Of a stretch of 64,000 nucleotides of DNA, positions 21,711 to 33,644 are shown one piece after another; position 1 is the stretch's first letter, and every line of letters begins with the position of its first letter. Origin of the DNA: Crossaster papposus (lineage: Eukaryota > Echinodermata > Asteroidea > Velatida > Solasteridae); contig JBAIAA010000412.1 of assembly GCA_037893245.1 (NCBI GenBank), positions 1,054,001 through 1,118,000 on the forward strand, written 5' to 3'. Below the pieces are notes generated by a model, which was given only the letters and a program-made list of their open reading frames with translations, searched no databases and had not been told where the DNA came from. Made by a program: the position numbers and the translations under genes.

Positions 21711-22109
21711 TTCTAGGAAAAGTAATTACGCGCGTGGCTGTAGACACACGAGCTGTACCAATCCACACGCCTACTGATTTTGTTGAATACAGTACTATGA
21801 AATATCTCTGCAGCGCGCGCATAATGAGTCAGCCTCTGTGTTCAAGTTGTACATCATGTATTCATGTTTCCCCCCATTTTTGTTCATGGAAAATGTTCAC
21901 AAATAAAGCATGTTGTTTACATTGCATTCGTTTGTAAGCCCACGTTGTACATGTACATGTAGCTGCTTGATAAGGCGGCCTCGAGATGTATTTCAAAATG
22001 AGAAAATCCAGGCAAATTTCACACGGACAGATAGATATATCTTCTTTGTAGGTCTACAATATGCAATATACTCTTCAGGATGCTTGTCTTTTGCGCAGTA
22101 CAATGTCAT

Positions 22110-22480
22110 TTATGCCATGGTCCCACTGTGGCGATTTTCGATAATGAACTACTACGACTATAGAAACTGAGGCAGTCGTTCATGTTCTCCTTGTAATGCG
22201 TTGTGAGTCTTCTGAAGTCGTTCTGGTTCTCCAATGTTATCCATAGTTCTTCTCGTCGGGACGACAGTTTTAAATGTTTAAAACTGTCGCCGTGATGCCA
22301 CGATCATTCGTTCTAGTTCTTCTCGTATTCGTTCTGCTTTGTTCTGCTTCATTATGGTTCGTTCTGATTCGTTTTGCTTGGCCAATGCAGTCGTAGTGGA
22401 TCCCATAAGAATAGTATTGTGAATTGGGAAGATATACGATGACGCATTACCTGGATCAGGTCGTTCTAGTTCGCCTTCAC
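22110..22480. repeat. Word-repeat block, family 7 (TTCGTTCTGnTT), in GPCR unit 1
   Basis: Begins near GGTCCCACTGTGGCGA. Repeats GTTCTTCTCGT, ATTCGTTCTGCTT and similar words, and contains a near-perfect hairpin GACAGTTTTAAA-TGT-TTAAAACTGTC. The matching block in unit 2 (28240-28840) is longer and its right part carries the reverse-complement words (AGACGAATCAGGACGAAT). The unit 1 copy has therefore lost its right arm. Confidence 0.6.
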
Positions 22481-22835
22481 TCATATTCACTTCTACGTCG
22501 ATAAGGATGATAATGGACAGGAACACATTTAAAACAAATCTATTTCCAGTGTTCTGTAGTGTACTTATCCTATACGCATGGACCTTTTCTTTATATTTCC
22601 AATATTATGTTACTTTATTCCCAAACGTTTTATATATGCATGAATATATTCGCTTTATACATTTTTATACATGTTTTATACATTTCCCCCCAATTTAAGT
22701 TACTCCATCCTGCTCATATTCTCACTACAATGTAGACATAACTTGACCGGAGGGACAACTCGACCGCTGGGACAACTCGACCGCTGGGACAACTAGACCA
22801 ACATCATATTCTGCAACACTAAAATCATAAAGGAA

Positions 22836-22841
22836 TTTATT
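22836..22841 (-). terminator. Candidate AATAAA signal for GPCR copy 1
   Basis: An AATAAA hexamer on the minus strand lies about 240 bases past the stop codon. It is conserved in unit 2 at 29205-29210, but in unit 3 the matching site reads differently (ttcttg on the plus strand). Confidence 0.4.
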
Positions 22842-23077
22842 GGGTTTAATATTATGATGTTTGGTTCAGTGTTTTGGACATATTTGCAAGCTGTACTACA
22901 GGCCTAACGACTCCATGTGCTCTTGATATGAGGTGTCTTTCTGTTTAGAAATCCTTGCAATCCAGGTTGCTCTGCTGCTTGCGTCGGGTGGGGTAGTTTC
23001 TCTCCGTCTTGGAGTCTGTCTTTGCTCAACCTTGTGCTTGTATGATGTGGGGTATCTTGACGGCGGTGGATTGCAAC

Positions 23078-24124
23078 TCAAACTGCACTGGCGGCTGCTG
23101 TCCCGAGCTTTGGCTTGATTTCTTGCATCTCAATCTGCTGTGGTGGCCGCGGCTGTGCAGTATCTCGGCTTCGCGATCGGCAACAAGAACAGCGTTTGGG
23201 GTTTAGGAAGGAGAAGGCCTTCACTAAGGCTTCCCTGTATTCAGAGTTAGCCCCGCTGTAAACCAGAGGATCTACTGAACTGTTGAGCAAACTTAGGACA
23301 AACGTGACGACGAATAAGTCTATCCATGAATGATTCAGTTCGACCAGACTTGAATAAGAGAGGTTGGACCACGCAATGATCGCCACAAATGTCACTTCAA
23401 CGATGGACGTGACATTGAAGGCAAAAAACACGGCGGTGTTTAGGATAAGCATGGCGATGACTCGCCGAAGTCGGTGTTGGTGGTCATCCGAGGACGTGAT
23501 CTTGGGCTGCTGCCTGAGCTTCTTGACAATGTGAGCATACAGATAGACATTGGTGACTAGACCCACTATGTAGAAGACACCGACTATAATGTTTGTGGCA
23601 TTGGAACCAACATTTCCTCCCCACAAGAAAGCTGCAGTAAATGCGAACCCCACCATGATGGCAATGACCCACAGTCCTGTCACTATCTTGATAGCTCTAC
23701 CTTTGCCCGCCTCGGCGCGAAATGTAAGCGGACGGCAAATGGCAAAATACCGCTCGAACGCCAAAGCAGTCACGAAGAAGTAGGTTGCCAGGGTGCTGGT
23801 GTTGCCGAGAGCCACTAGAATCAAATCATGCGCAGTACTTGCCTTCTTCCAAAACAGTGAAACGAGAGAGGATGCGAGAATAACAATATCCGCCACAGCT
23901 AAATTGCCAAGGTAGATGTTCACGATGGAGTGCATAGACTTGACACTCACTACAACGTATATGAATATTGCATTCATCAACAGACCGATGGGTGTCAAGT
24001 ACTTCACGACTTCATGTTGAATGGCGATGTTGGTGTCTTCGTGCATTATGATTCCATCTTCCACTGAACCTTCATCCTGTACATTTATAATGTATTTGGC
24101 GCCACTAAATGTTGAATTTGCCAT
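23078..24124 (-). CDS. Intronless class A (rhodopsin-like) GPCR, copy 1
   Basis: 348-residue seven-transmembrane receptor encoded in one exon. Landmarks: N1.50 in LLMNAIF, D2.50 in NLAVAD (D79), ERYFAICRPL at the end of TM3 (R125), and DPLVY in TM7. A Cys-rich tail (RCSCCRSRSR) could be palmitoylated. Two NxS/T sites lie in or near the outer segments (NST at 3-5). Position 3.25 is Asp100 and the second outer loop has no Cys, so the usual disulfide is missing. TM6 has no CWxP motif. The ligand is unknown. Single-exon tandem copies resemble the lineage-specific sensory ('surreal') GPCR expansions described in sea urchin. The ATG is the first in frame and is conserved in all three copies. Confidence 0.92.
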   Translation of the reverse strand: MANSTFSGAKYIINVQDEGSVEDGIIMHEDTNIAIQHEVVKYLTPIGLLMNAIFIYVVVSVKSMHSIVNIYLGNLAVADIVILASSLVSLFWKKASTAHDLILVALGNTSTLATYFFVTALAFERYFAICRPLTFRAEAGKGRAIKIVTGLWVIAIMVGFAFTAAFLWGGNVGSNATNIIVGVFYIVGLVTNVYLYAHIVKKLRQQPKITSSDDHQHRLRRVIAMLILNTAVFFAFNVTSIVEVTFVAIIAWSNLSYSSLVELNHSWIDLFVVTFVLSLLNSSVDPLVYSGANSEYREALVKAFSFLNPKRCSCCRSRSRDTAQPRPPQQIEMQEIKPKLGTAAASAV

Positions 24125-24995
24125 TGTAGGTGAGGTGACGAATTACGACAATACTACTTGTACGTCCACCTAATTCTTGAATCCTTCTGTGAAAAATATT
24201 GTTGTGCGAGTTATTCTTATAGGTTGTTGAGTATGGTAAGCGCTCCTGAAATCTAGTATTCTTGCAGCGAAAGTGAAATAAAGATACAAGTTTCCAAATA
24301 TATATTTTAGTTTATTATATTTTTGCTAAAGAAATCAACACTTTTGTTTCAGTTTTGTAGTTTCATACATTTGCATTCTGTATTTTGCATAGAAATAATA
24401 AATGAAATGAAAGGAAATTTGTACTTTCAGTTTTCCAAATTAACCGTGCAGGTTTCCACGGTTAGGTGGAATATGTCAAATTACCCGTTTCACTTTTATG
24501 TGCTTTGATCGTTTTAGAGATCACGCGGCAGATTGTTGATAAGAATAATCTGTAATAAACCAGTCTTGATACATGTACATGTACTTTATACTTAGCCAAA
24601 CTAAAAGTACAAACTGAAACTAGAATATAATGATTGATATGTGTGCTTCAAGTTCACAAAGCACAAAGTTCATCAGCCGGTGGTCAGTATGTCACAAGCT
24701 TTGCATGGAAATGACAATAATATGACCACTGTTTATCCGTGACTTTATTGCCCCAACCTGTAAACAGTACACAAGAAACCTGCTAGACAAAGTTTGGCTG
24801 AAATCGTTGGGTAAAGTGAGAAATCCATGTATGTGTAAATAATGTATGTGCCTCTTGAATCTTTAAACTCTTCTGTAATAAACATCGAAGAATGAAATAA
24901 TGTAATACTATGACCCAAAGTCACACTTCTCTGTGAGTTCTTCCCTCTTCTTTCTTTCCCTTGTGATTTTATCCCTTCCTTGCACTCCATTTACC

Positions 24996-25321
24996 CACTG
25001 ACCTCTACACCTGGACGGACCATTGTCCATATTCTGCTGTGCTAACGCTTGAAGTCGGCGCGAACTGGAAGTGCAACATGGCGGACCCAAGACGTCACTT
25101 CTATGAGCCAATTAAATGTCCAGGTGTAGAGGTCAGCGGATTTACTCTATACATTTTGTATTTATAAACATTACGTCATACGTACCGTACCCACTGAAAT
25201 CTACACCTGGACATTGTATTGGCTCACAGAGTGACGTCGTGGGTCCGCCATGTTGCACTTCCAGTTCGCGCCGACTTCAAGTGTAAAACAATGATGATCT
25301 GTCCATGTGTAGAGGTCAGTG
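24996..25321. mobile_element. hAT-type MITE with 8-bp target duplication, unit 1
   Basis: The ends are inverted (CACTGACCTCTACAC). Long inner arms carry the ACGTCAC..GGCGGACC blocks. Flanks are CATTTACC (24988-24995) and CATTCACC (25322-25329), an 8-bp duplication with one change. Unit 2 has the empty site, with a single CATTTACC at 31531-31538. Confidence 0.85.
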
Positions 25322-26088
25322 CATTCACCCCATTGGTCTGTCTTTGATCTTACCTACTTTGACCTGCTCTTTTATTTCCTCCTGGCCTTATTTTCTCTTT
25401 GTTGGTTCTTCCACTACCCTCTTCCAACCCCTCATTTGTGTTTCTCCTCCCAAATTCTATACAATACACCATGCTTGCGTGTCCTATATGTACATGTATG
25501 TTTGTTTCATCATGCACATAGTCATTTTGCCTCTGAAGAATATCTTGTTAAGATCGAAATATTAGGCCCTCTTAACCTAATGATTTTTATATTTCAAGTC
25601 ATTTCAGCCAGTAAGCAGTTTGCAGCAGTTGTAACCATAGTATTACTACCTTTATCTGTGATACGGTACGTCTCGAATGGACAGCATATGCGTAAAGAAT
25701 GGTTCGAACACTGGACAATGTTGATTGCATGAAATAACTACACGAGATTTATTTAATTTTTAAAATCCTTTTAAGAAGGATTTTCTCTACTACAATGACT
25801 GTATGATATGACTAGCATGCATGGAGAGTATAACAAATTATTCGAACACTAAAAAATGTAGATTGCCTGAACATTTCTATACACTAGATTTATTCGAAAA
25901 ACTTAATTATTTTAAAATTGATTTTCTGTGCATACATATTGTTTAATTAATAGTGTATGATCATTGTACCAGCTAGCAACAATGTCTTCATTGAGCACAG
26001 ATCATAATTGATAATAGCACCTTATGAGTTGCAAATATTGTTGAATTACATTTCAAAAAGCACATACCTACGTAGGCCTATATATATT

Positions 26089-26477
26089 ATAGGTTTCCCC
26101 GGCTATTTATAAACAAAATTATACAAATTCACCAACTCTCATATTCATTTTCGTCTGAGGGAAACAATGTACAGGCTTTTACCAAACCAATTTGGTCATT
26201 TTTCATTTAGTTTCAACGTTTGGTCACCCTTTTTAAACACCAGGTCTAAAATATTTGTAATTACAGATCGAATTCGTCTAAGCAACAGCTTAGACGAATT
26301 TGATCTGTAATGACGAATAATCTCAATCCAATGTTATATATAAATAGAGTGACCAAACTTAAAAAAATACTAAATCGGTTTGGTAAAATCCTGTGATTTT
26401 TTTCCCGGGCGAAATTTAATTTAAAAGTTAGTGAATTTGAAAGAAAAAATGTTTTTACATAGCCGGGAAAACCTATA
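26089..26477. mobile_element. MITE family D (GGTTTTCCCGGCTATTT), GPCR unit 1
   Basis: Palindromic element. The ends read AGGTTTCCCCGGCTATTTA and ATAGCCGGGAAAACCTATA. The centre is CGAATTCGTCTAAGC-AACA-GCTTAGACGAATTTGATC. Inner arms share ACCAAACCAATTT..GGTTTGGT. Confidence 0.83.
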
Positions 26478-27392
26478 ATTAAATCTATCGATTTGTAAAT
26501 ACATTCAATAATCTAAAGATCACAAAAGCAAGAAAATACTCGTGTTTGGCTTGATTTTGGTAAGAAATCTCCTTTAAAATAAAACATTGATAAATTGTTG
26601 ATTGTTGTCTCTGCCAACAAAAATAGTTTGTTTAAATTAAACAAACAGTTTTCGTACGTCATACGACAGTCTAAGATAATTTCGATGTGGGTTTCCATAC
26701 AAATGATACACTCCTTGTTGAAATAATTATTACAAAATAATATAGATTCCTGGACTGATTCTGAATTGTATTAGCCGAGTTGGTTGGACATGTCATACGA
26801 AAATACACTGTGTATATACACATACGTTGTTGCATTAATGATGTACATATCAATGACGCTGCGAAAGAAGTCTTGAGAAATAATAATTTGTAATAATTTG
26901 TAGAAATCAAAGACAGTACAATGTAAAAGATGACCCTTGCCAAAATGTAACGGTAATTTGTCTGTATTTTCAAATCATATATACTGTAAAATCATAAAAA
27001 GAGAGCAAGTTTAAAAGAAAAAACAACCTCTGGCCTTATTATTCACAAAACTATTGCTACATCAACATTAATATCACTCTAGTAGATTGTTAATATTATG
27101 AGATGCACGAAAGGTATACGCCCATCAAGGCTTTTGTCAAACATCGGCTTTGACGATCTCTGTATACAATTGAAAATTCCGACACATTTTCTGTAGTGGC
27201 AATGTTGTATAAAAGTTGTTTGTTTTCCCTTTGGTATAAACATTAAATGTCTGTGATTTACATAGAGTCAATCCTGATGTTTGAGAAAAGGATATGAATT
27301 AGCTTTGATACAGTCTCCTCAAATACAAGGACCAAAGGTTTAGGTTCACTTTTCAGCCTTTTCCCCCGAATCCTTAGACCAGGGCCCAATTT

Positions 27393-27456
27393 CATGGAGC
27401 TGCTTAGCACAAACAAATTGCTTAGCATGAACATTCTTTCTTGGCAAAAAAGCACG
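27393..27456. mobile_element. MITE family C, truncated at the unit 1/unit 2 junction
   Basis: Only the left 60-odd bases (GGGCCCAATTTCATGGAGCT, GCTTAGCATGAACATTCTTT) remain before unit 2 sequence begins. Confidence 0.75.
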
Positions 27457-27638
27457 CCTATCAGCATACCAATCAGCACGCCTATACTGATTTTGTTAAA
27501 TATACATGTACTATGAAATATCTCTGCAGCGCGCGCACATGAGTCAGCCTCTGTGTTCAAGTTGTACATCATGTATTCATGTTTCCCCCCATTTTTGTTC
27601 ATCGAAAATGTTCACAAAAGAAGCATGTTGTTTACATT

Positions 27639-28027
27639 ATTGTTATTTTTTTTTCTTTTCTGGTAATGAAACCAAGGATCCTTCAAAAGTGCTCAAGGCA
27701 CTGTAGCTCGTAAGCCAGAAGAAACCTGTAGACAGTGGCTGTGTCAGCCAGGAACACCGGGGCAAACCCCTTCTCTTAGCGATAAGTGTTCTGGGTTCTT
27801 TTACGTGCATTATACAATTTTATAATGTTATAATGGGAAAGATATATACACACATTATAAATTATACAACACACGGGACCTACAACGTTACGTCCCATCC
27901 GAAGGACGAAGCAATAGTGGTTTAATTGGCTTGCTTAAGGACACACGTGTCGACACCGCGCCGGGACTCGAACTCACGCTCTGCGGAACAGAAAACCAAG
28001 GTCTTAACCGCTCGGCCACGACACTCC
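27639..28027 (-). mobile_element. tRNA-derived SINE in GPCR unit 2, minus strand
   Basis: Minus-strand head GTGGCCGAGCGGTTAAGACC (A box) and GAGTTCGAGTCCCGG (B box), resembling tRNA-Ser/Leu. Then a body with CACGTAAAAGAACCCAGAAC and GAGAAGGGGTTTGCCCCGG, and an A-rich tail (27645-27660 on the plus strand is T-rich). Unit 1 has the empty site near 21920; ACATT flanks both sides. Confidence 0.83.
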
Positions 28028-28239
28028 ACATTCGTTTGTAAGCTAACGTTGTACATGTACATGTACATGTAGCTGCTTGATAAGGCGGCCTCGAGATGTA
28101 TTTCAAAATGAGAAAATCCAGGCAAATTTCACATGGACAGATATATCTTCTTTGTACATATAGGTCTACAATATGCAATATACTCTTCAGGACGCTGATA
28201 CGTGTGTGTCTTTTGCGCAGTACAATGTCATTTATGCCA

Positions 28240-28840
28240 TGGTCCCACTGTGGCGACTTTCGATAAAGAGCTACTACGACTATATAAACTGAGGCAGTCG
28301 TTCATGTTCTCCTTGCAATGCGTTGTGAGTCTTCTGAAGTCGTTCTGGTTCTCCAATGTTATTCATAGTTCTTCTCGTCGGGACGACAGTTTGAAATTTT
28401 TAAAACTGTCGCCGTGATGCCACGACCTTTATACAATCGTTCTAGTTCTTCTCGTATTCGTTCTGCTTTGTTCTGCTTCGTTATGGTTCGTTCTGATTTG
28501 TTTTGCTTGGCCAAGGCAGTCGTAGTGGATCCCATAGGAATAGTATTGCGAATTGAGAAGATCTACGATGACTCACTCCGTGTTAATACGACTTAACTCG
28601 CATTACCTGGATCAGGTCGTTCTAGTTCTCCTTGTCGGATCCACGAATACGAGCGATATGCAACGCGGAGGTACACATTAGGACGGAGCAACACGACAAA
28701 AGAAGATGAAGAACGAATAATGGAGAACTAGTATGAGTTTAATAAAGATCAACTACGCATAAGAATAAAGCAGAACATGCAAGACGACATAAGACGAATC
28801 AGGACGAATATTGCAAAGATTGCCTATAAAAAGCACAGAT
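28240..28840. repeat. Word-repeat block, family 7, fuller copy in GPCR unit 2
   Basis: The left half has plus-sense words (TTCGTTCTGATTTG) and the right half antisense words (AAGACGAATCAGGACG), a foldback design. The right half from about 28625 to 28840 is missing in unit 1. Confidence 0.6.
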
Positions 28841-29204
28841 TTTGCTCATATTCACTTCTACGTCGATAATGATGATAATGGACAGGAACACATTTAAAAC
28901 AAATATATTTCCAGTGTTCTGTAGTGTACTAATCCTATACGCATATGGACTTTTTCTTGATACTTCCAATATTACGTTACTGTATACCTTAACGTTTTAT
29001 ATATGCATAAATATATTTGTTTTATACATTTGTATACATGTTTTATACATTTCCCCCCAATTTAAGTTATTCACTACAATGTAGACATAACTTGACCGGA
29101 GCTCCTTCAACCCGACCGGTGGGACAACTCGACCGCTGGGACAACTCGACCGCTGGAACAACTTGACCAACATCATCTTCTGCAACCCTAAAATCATAAA
29201 GGAA

Positions 29205-29210
29205 TTTATT
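29205..29210 (-). terminator. Candidate AATAAA signal for GPCR copy 2
   Basis: This is the same hexamer and context as the signal at 22836-22841 in unit 1, about 240 bases downstream of the frameshifted receptor. Confidence 0.35.
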
Positions 29211-29449
29211 GGGTTTAATATTATGATGTTTGGTTCAGTGTTTTGGACATATTTGCAAGCTGTACTATAGGCCCAACGACTCCAGTGTTCTTGATATGAG
29301 GTGTCTTTCTGTTTAGAAATCCTTGCAATCCAGGTTGTTCCGCTGCTTGCGTCGGGTGGGGTAGTTTCTCTCCGTCTTGGAGTCTGTCTCTGCTCAACCT
29401 TGTGCTTGTATGATGTGGGGTATCTTGACGGTGGTGGATTTCTTGCAAC

Positions 29450-30497
29450 TCAAACTGCACTGGCGGCTGCTTTCCCGAGCTTTGGCTTGATTTCTTGCAT
29501 CTCAATCTGCTGTGGTGGCCGCGTCTGTGCAGTATCTCGGCTTCGCGATCGGCAACAAGAACAGCGTTTAGGGTTTAGGAAGGAGAATGCCTTCACCAAG
29601 GCTTCCCTGTATTCAGAGTTAGCCCCGCTGTAAACCAGAGGATCTACTGAACTGTTGAGCAAAGTTAGGACGAACGTGACGACGAATAAGTCTATCCATG
29701 AATGATTCAGTTCGACCAGACTTGAATAAGAGAGGTTGGACCATGCAATGATCGCCACAAATGTCACTTCAACGATGGACGTGACATTGAAGGCAAAAAA
29801 ACACGGCGGTGTTTAGGATAAGCATGGCGATGACTCGTCGAAGTCGGTGTTGGTGGTCATCCGAGGACGTGATCTTGGGCTGCTGCCTGAGCTTCTTGAC
29901 AATGTAAGCATACAGATAGACATTGGTGACTAGACCCACTATGTAGAAGACACCGGTTATAATGTTTGTGGTATTGGAACCAACATTTCCTCCCCACAAG
30001 TAAGCTGCAGTAAATGCGAACCCCAACATGATGGCAATTACCCACAGTCCTGTCACTATCTTGATAGCTCTGCCTTTGCCCGCCTCGGCGCGAAATGTAA
30101 GCGGACGGCAAATGGCAAAATACCGCTCGAACGCCAAAGCAGTCACGAAGAAGTAGGATGCCAGGATGCTGATGTTGCCGAGAGCCACTAGAATCAAATC
30201 ATGCGCAGTACTTGCCTTCTTCCAAAACAGTGAAACGAGAGAGGATGCGAGAATAACTGCATCCGCCACAGCTAAATTGCCAAGGTAGATGTTCACGATG
30301 GAGTGCATAGACTTGACACTCACCACAACGTATATGAATATTGCATTCATCAACAGACCGATGGGTGTCACGTACTTTACGACTTCACGTTGAATGGCGA
30401 TGTTGGTGTCCTCGTGCATTATGATTCCATCTTCCACTGAACCTTCATCCTGTACATTTGTAATGTATTTGGCGACACTAAATGTTGAATTTGCCAT
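29450..30497 (-). pseudogene. Intronless class A GPCR, copy 2, one-base frameshift in TM6
   Basis: The same receptor as copies 1 and 3 over its full length, but a run of seven A at 29795-29801 replaces six A in the other copies. The frame shifts after TM6 residues AVFF and the first frame stops soon after. The rest (third outer loop, TM7, DPLVY, tail) is open in the other frame. No other damage is visible, so it is a very young pseudogene, a polymorphism or a homopolymer error. Coding differences (for example V in KYVTP, A in ADAVIL) are shared with copy 3. Confidence 0.88.
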
Positions 30498-31032
30498 TGT
30501 AGGTGAGGTGACGAATTACGACAACAATACTTGTACGTCCGATTAATTCTCGAATCCTTCTGTGAAAAATATTGTTGTGCGAGTTATTCTTATAGGTTGT
30601 TGAGTATGGTAAGCGCTCTTGAAATCTAGTATTCTTGCAGCGAAAGTGAAATAATGATACAAGTTTCCAAATATATATTTTAGTTTATTATATTTTTGCT
30701 AAAGAAATCAAAACTCTTGTTTCTGTTTTGTAGTTTCATACATTTGCATTCTGTATTTTGCATAGAAATAATAAATGAAATGAAAGGAAATTTGTACTTT
30801 CAGTTTTCCAAATTAACCGTGCAGGTTTCCACGGTTAGGTGGAATATGTCAAATTACCAGTTTCACTTTTATGTGCTTTGATCGTTTTAGAGATCACGCG
30901 GCAGATTGTTGATAAGAATAATCTGTAATAAACCAGTCTTGATACATGTACATGTAATTTATACTTAGCCAAACTAAAAGTACAAACTGAAACTAGAATA
31001 TAATGATTGATATGTGTGCTTCAAGTTCACAA

Positions 31033-31246
31033 CAGGGTTGTAGTCGAGTCCCTGCAAGTCCTTTCACAAGTCATTTCGTGAAGCCAGTCACAAGTCCCTT
31101 CATAAAGGCAGTCACAAGTAACTAGATGAACAATGACAAAGGAATGCTTTTGTCAAAGCTGATTTGAATAGCTTGTCGTTTGAATTGACTTGTGATGGAC
31201 TTGCAGGGACTTACAGGGACTTGTGATGGACTCGACTACATCCCTG
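31033..31246. mobile_element. hAT-type MITE (CAGGG..CCCTG) in unit 2
   Basis: Inverted ends CAGGG(A/T)TGTAGTCGAGTCC. Flanked by GTTCACAA on both sides (31025-31032, 31247-31254), a perfect 8-bp target duplication. Units 1 and 3 have the uninterrupted site. The interior has short GGACTTGTGATGGACTTG-like repeats near the right end. Confidence 0.9.
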
Positions 31247-31822
31247 GTTCACAAAGCACTGTTTATGACCACTGTTTATCCGTGACTTTATTGCCCCAAC
31301 CTGTAAACAGTACACAAGAAACCTGCTAGACAAAGTTTGGCTGAAATCGTTGGGTAAAGTGAGAAATCCATGTATGTGTAAATAATGTAGGTGCCTCTTG
31401 AATCTTTAAAATCTTCTGTGATAAACATCGAGGAATGAAATAATGTATTACTCTGACCCAAAGTCACACTTCTCTGTGAGTTCTTCCCTCTTCTTTCCTT
31501 CCCTTGTGATTTTATCCCTTCCTTGTACCCCATTTACCCACTTGGTTTGTCTTTGATCCTACCTACTTTGACCTGCTCTTTTATTCCCTCCTGGCCTTAT
31601 TTTCTCTTTGTTGGTTCTTCCACTACCCTCTTTCTACCCCTCATTTGTGTTTCTCCTTCCAAATTCTATACAATACACCATGCTTGCGTGTCCTATATGT
31701 ACATGTATGTTTGTTTCATCATGCACGTAGTCATTTTGCCTCTGAAGAATATCTTGTTAAGATCGAAATATTAGGCCCTCAACGTAATGATTTTTATATT
31801 TCAGGTCATTCCAGCCAGTAAG

Positions 31823-32070
31823 CAGGGGCCAATTTCATAGAGCTGCTAAGCACAAAAATTTGCTTAGCATGACAATTCGTCCTTGGCAAAAACAAGGTTA
31901 CAGACCAAATTTTCACGAGATATTTATTGTTTTGGATTGATAATCAGCTGTTTTTTTGCTTAGCATGAAAAACACGTATAATTTTGGCTGGTAACCTGTT
32001 TCTATTGAGCAACACTTCTGTTGTGCTAAGCAAATTTGTGTGCTTAGCAGCTCTATGAAATTGGCCCCTG
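31823..32070. mobile_element. MITE family C, copy in GPCR unit 2
   Basis: Ends CAGGGGCCAATTTCATAGAG / CTCTATGAAATTGGCCCCTG. Units 1 and 3 carry the empty site (AAGCAGTTTGCAGCAG at about 25612). I could not define a target duplication from the comparison. Confidence 0.87.
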
Positions 32071-32406
32071 TTTGCAGCAGTTGTAACCATAGTATTACTA
32101 CCTTTATCTGTGATACGGTACGTCTCGAATGGACAGTATATGCGTAAAGAATGGTTCGAACACTGGACAATATTGATTGCATAAAATAACTACACGAGAT
32201 TTATTTAATTTTTAAAATCCTTTTATGACTAGCATGCATGGAGAGTATAACAAATTATTCGAACACTAAAAAATGTAGATTGCCTGAACATTTCAACACT
32301 AGATTTATGTCTTCATTGGGCACAGATCATAATTGATAATAGCAAGTTATGAGTTGCAAATATCTTTTAATTACATCTCAAAAGCACATACCTACGTATA
32401 TATATT

Positions 32407-32793
32407 CTAGGTTTCCCCGACTATTTAAAAACAAAATTATACAAATTCACCAACTCTCATATTCATTTTCGTCCGAGGGGAAAAAATGTACAGACTTTTA
32501 CCAAACCAATTTGGTCATTTTTCATTTAGTTTCAACGTTTGGTCACACTTTTTAAACACCATGCAGGTCTAAAATATTTGTCATTACAGATCGAACTCGT
32601 CTAAGCAACAGCTTAGACAAATTTGATCTGTAATGACGAATAATCTCAATCCAATGTTTTATATAAATAGAGTGACCAAACTTTACAAAATACTAAATCG
32701 GTTTGGTAAAATCCTGTGATTTTTTTTCCGGGCGAAATTGAACTTAAAAGTTGGTGAATTAAAAAAAGAAAATGTTTTTACATAGCCGGGAAA
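32407..32793. mobile_element. MITE family D, GPCR unit 2
   Basis: The orthologous copy of 26089-26477. Shares several changes with unit 3 (for example ATGTTTTATATAAATAG and CTTTACAAAATAC) against unit 1. Confidence 0.83.
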
Positions 32794-33644
32794 ACCTATA
32801 ATCAATCTATCGATTTTGTAAATGCATTCAATAATCTAAAGACCCCAAAAGCAAGAAAAATAATCGTTTTGGTAAGAAATATCTTTTTTTTTAAACGATG
32901 ATAAATTGTTGATTGTTGTCTCTGCTCAAAAAAATTGTTTGTTTAAATTAAACAAACAGTTTTCGTGCGTCATACGACAGTCTAATTTGGATGGGGGTTT
33001 CCATACAAAAGATACACTCCTTGGTGAAATTATTATTACAAAATAATAAAGATTTCTGGACTGATTCTGAATTGTATCAGCCGAATTGATTGGATATGTT
33101 CTCATACGAAAATACACTGTGTATATACACATGAGTCGTTGTAGAATTAATTTGTAGAATTCTAAGACAGTACAATGTAAAAGATGATCCTTTGCCAAAT
33201 GTAACGGTAATTTGTCTGTATTTTCAAATCATATATACTGTAAAATCATCAAAAGAGAGCAAGTTTAAAAGAAAAAACAACCTCTGGCCTTATTATTCAC
33301 AAAACTATTGCTACATCAACATTAATATCACTCTAGTAGATTGTTAATATTATGAGATGCACGAAAGGTATACGCCCATCAAGGCTTTTGTCAAACATCG
33401 GCTTTGACGATCTCTGTATACAATTGAAAATTCCGACACATTTTCTGTAGTGGCAATGTTGTATAAAAGTTGTTTGTTTTCCCTTTGGTATAAACATTAA
33501 ATGTCTGTGATTTGTGATTTGCATGGAGCCAATCCCGATGTTTGAGAAAAGGATATGGATTAGCTTTGATACAGTCTCCTCAAATACAAGGACCAAAGGT
33601 TTAGGTTCACTTTTCAGCATTGTTTTCAGAATCCTTAGACCAGG

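Larger units (their letters stand above)
21757..27456. repeat. Segmental duplication unit 1 (GPCR unit)
   Basis: About 5.7 kb, aligned over its length with unit 2 and from about 22811 with unit 3. It begins near ACACGCCTACTGATTTTG and ends in a truncated copy of the GGGCCAATTTCATGGAGC MITE. It carries a hAT-type MITE at 24996-25321 and lacks the two MITEs and the SINE found in unit 2. Confidence 0.88.

Noticed and set aside
27930..28026. A functional tRNA gene on the minus strand
   Set aside because: Good A and B boxes, but it is the head of a SINE with a long conserved body and an A-rich tail, and it is absent from unit 1.
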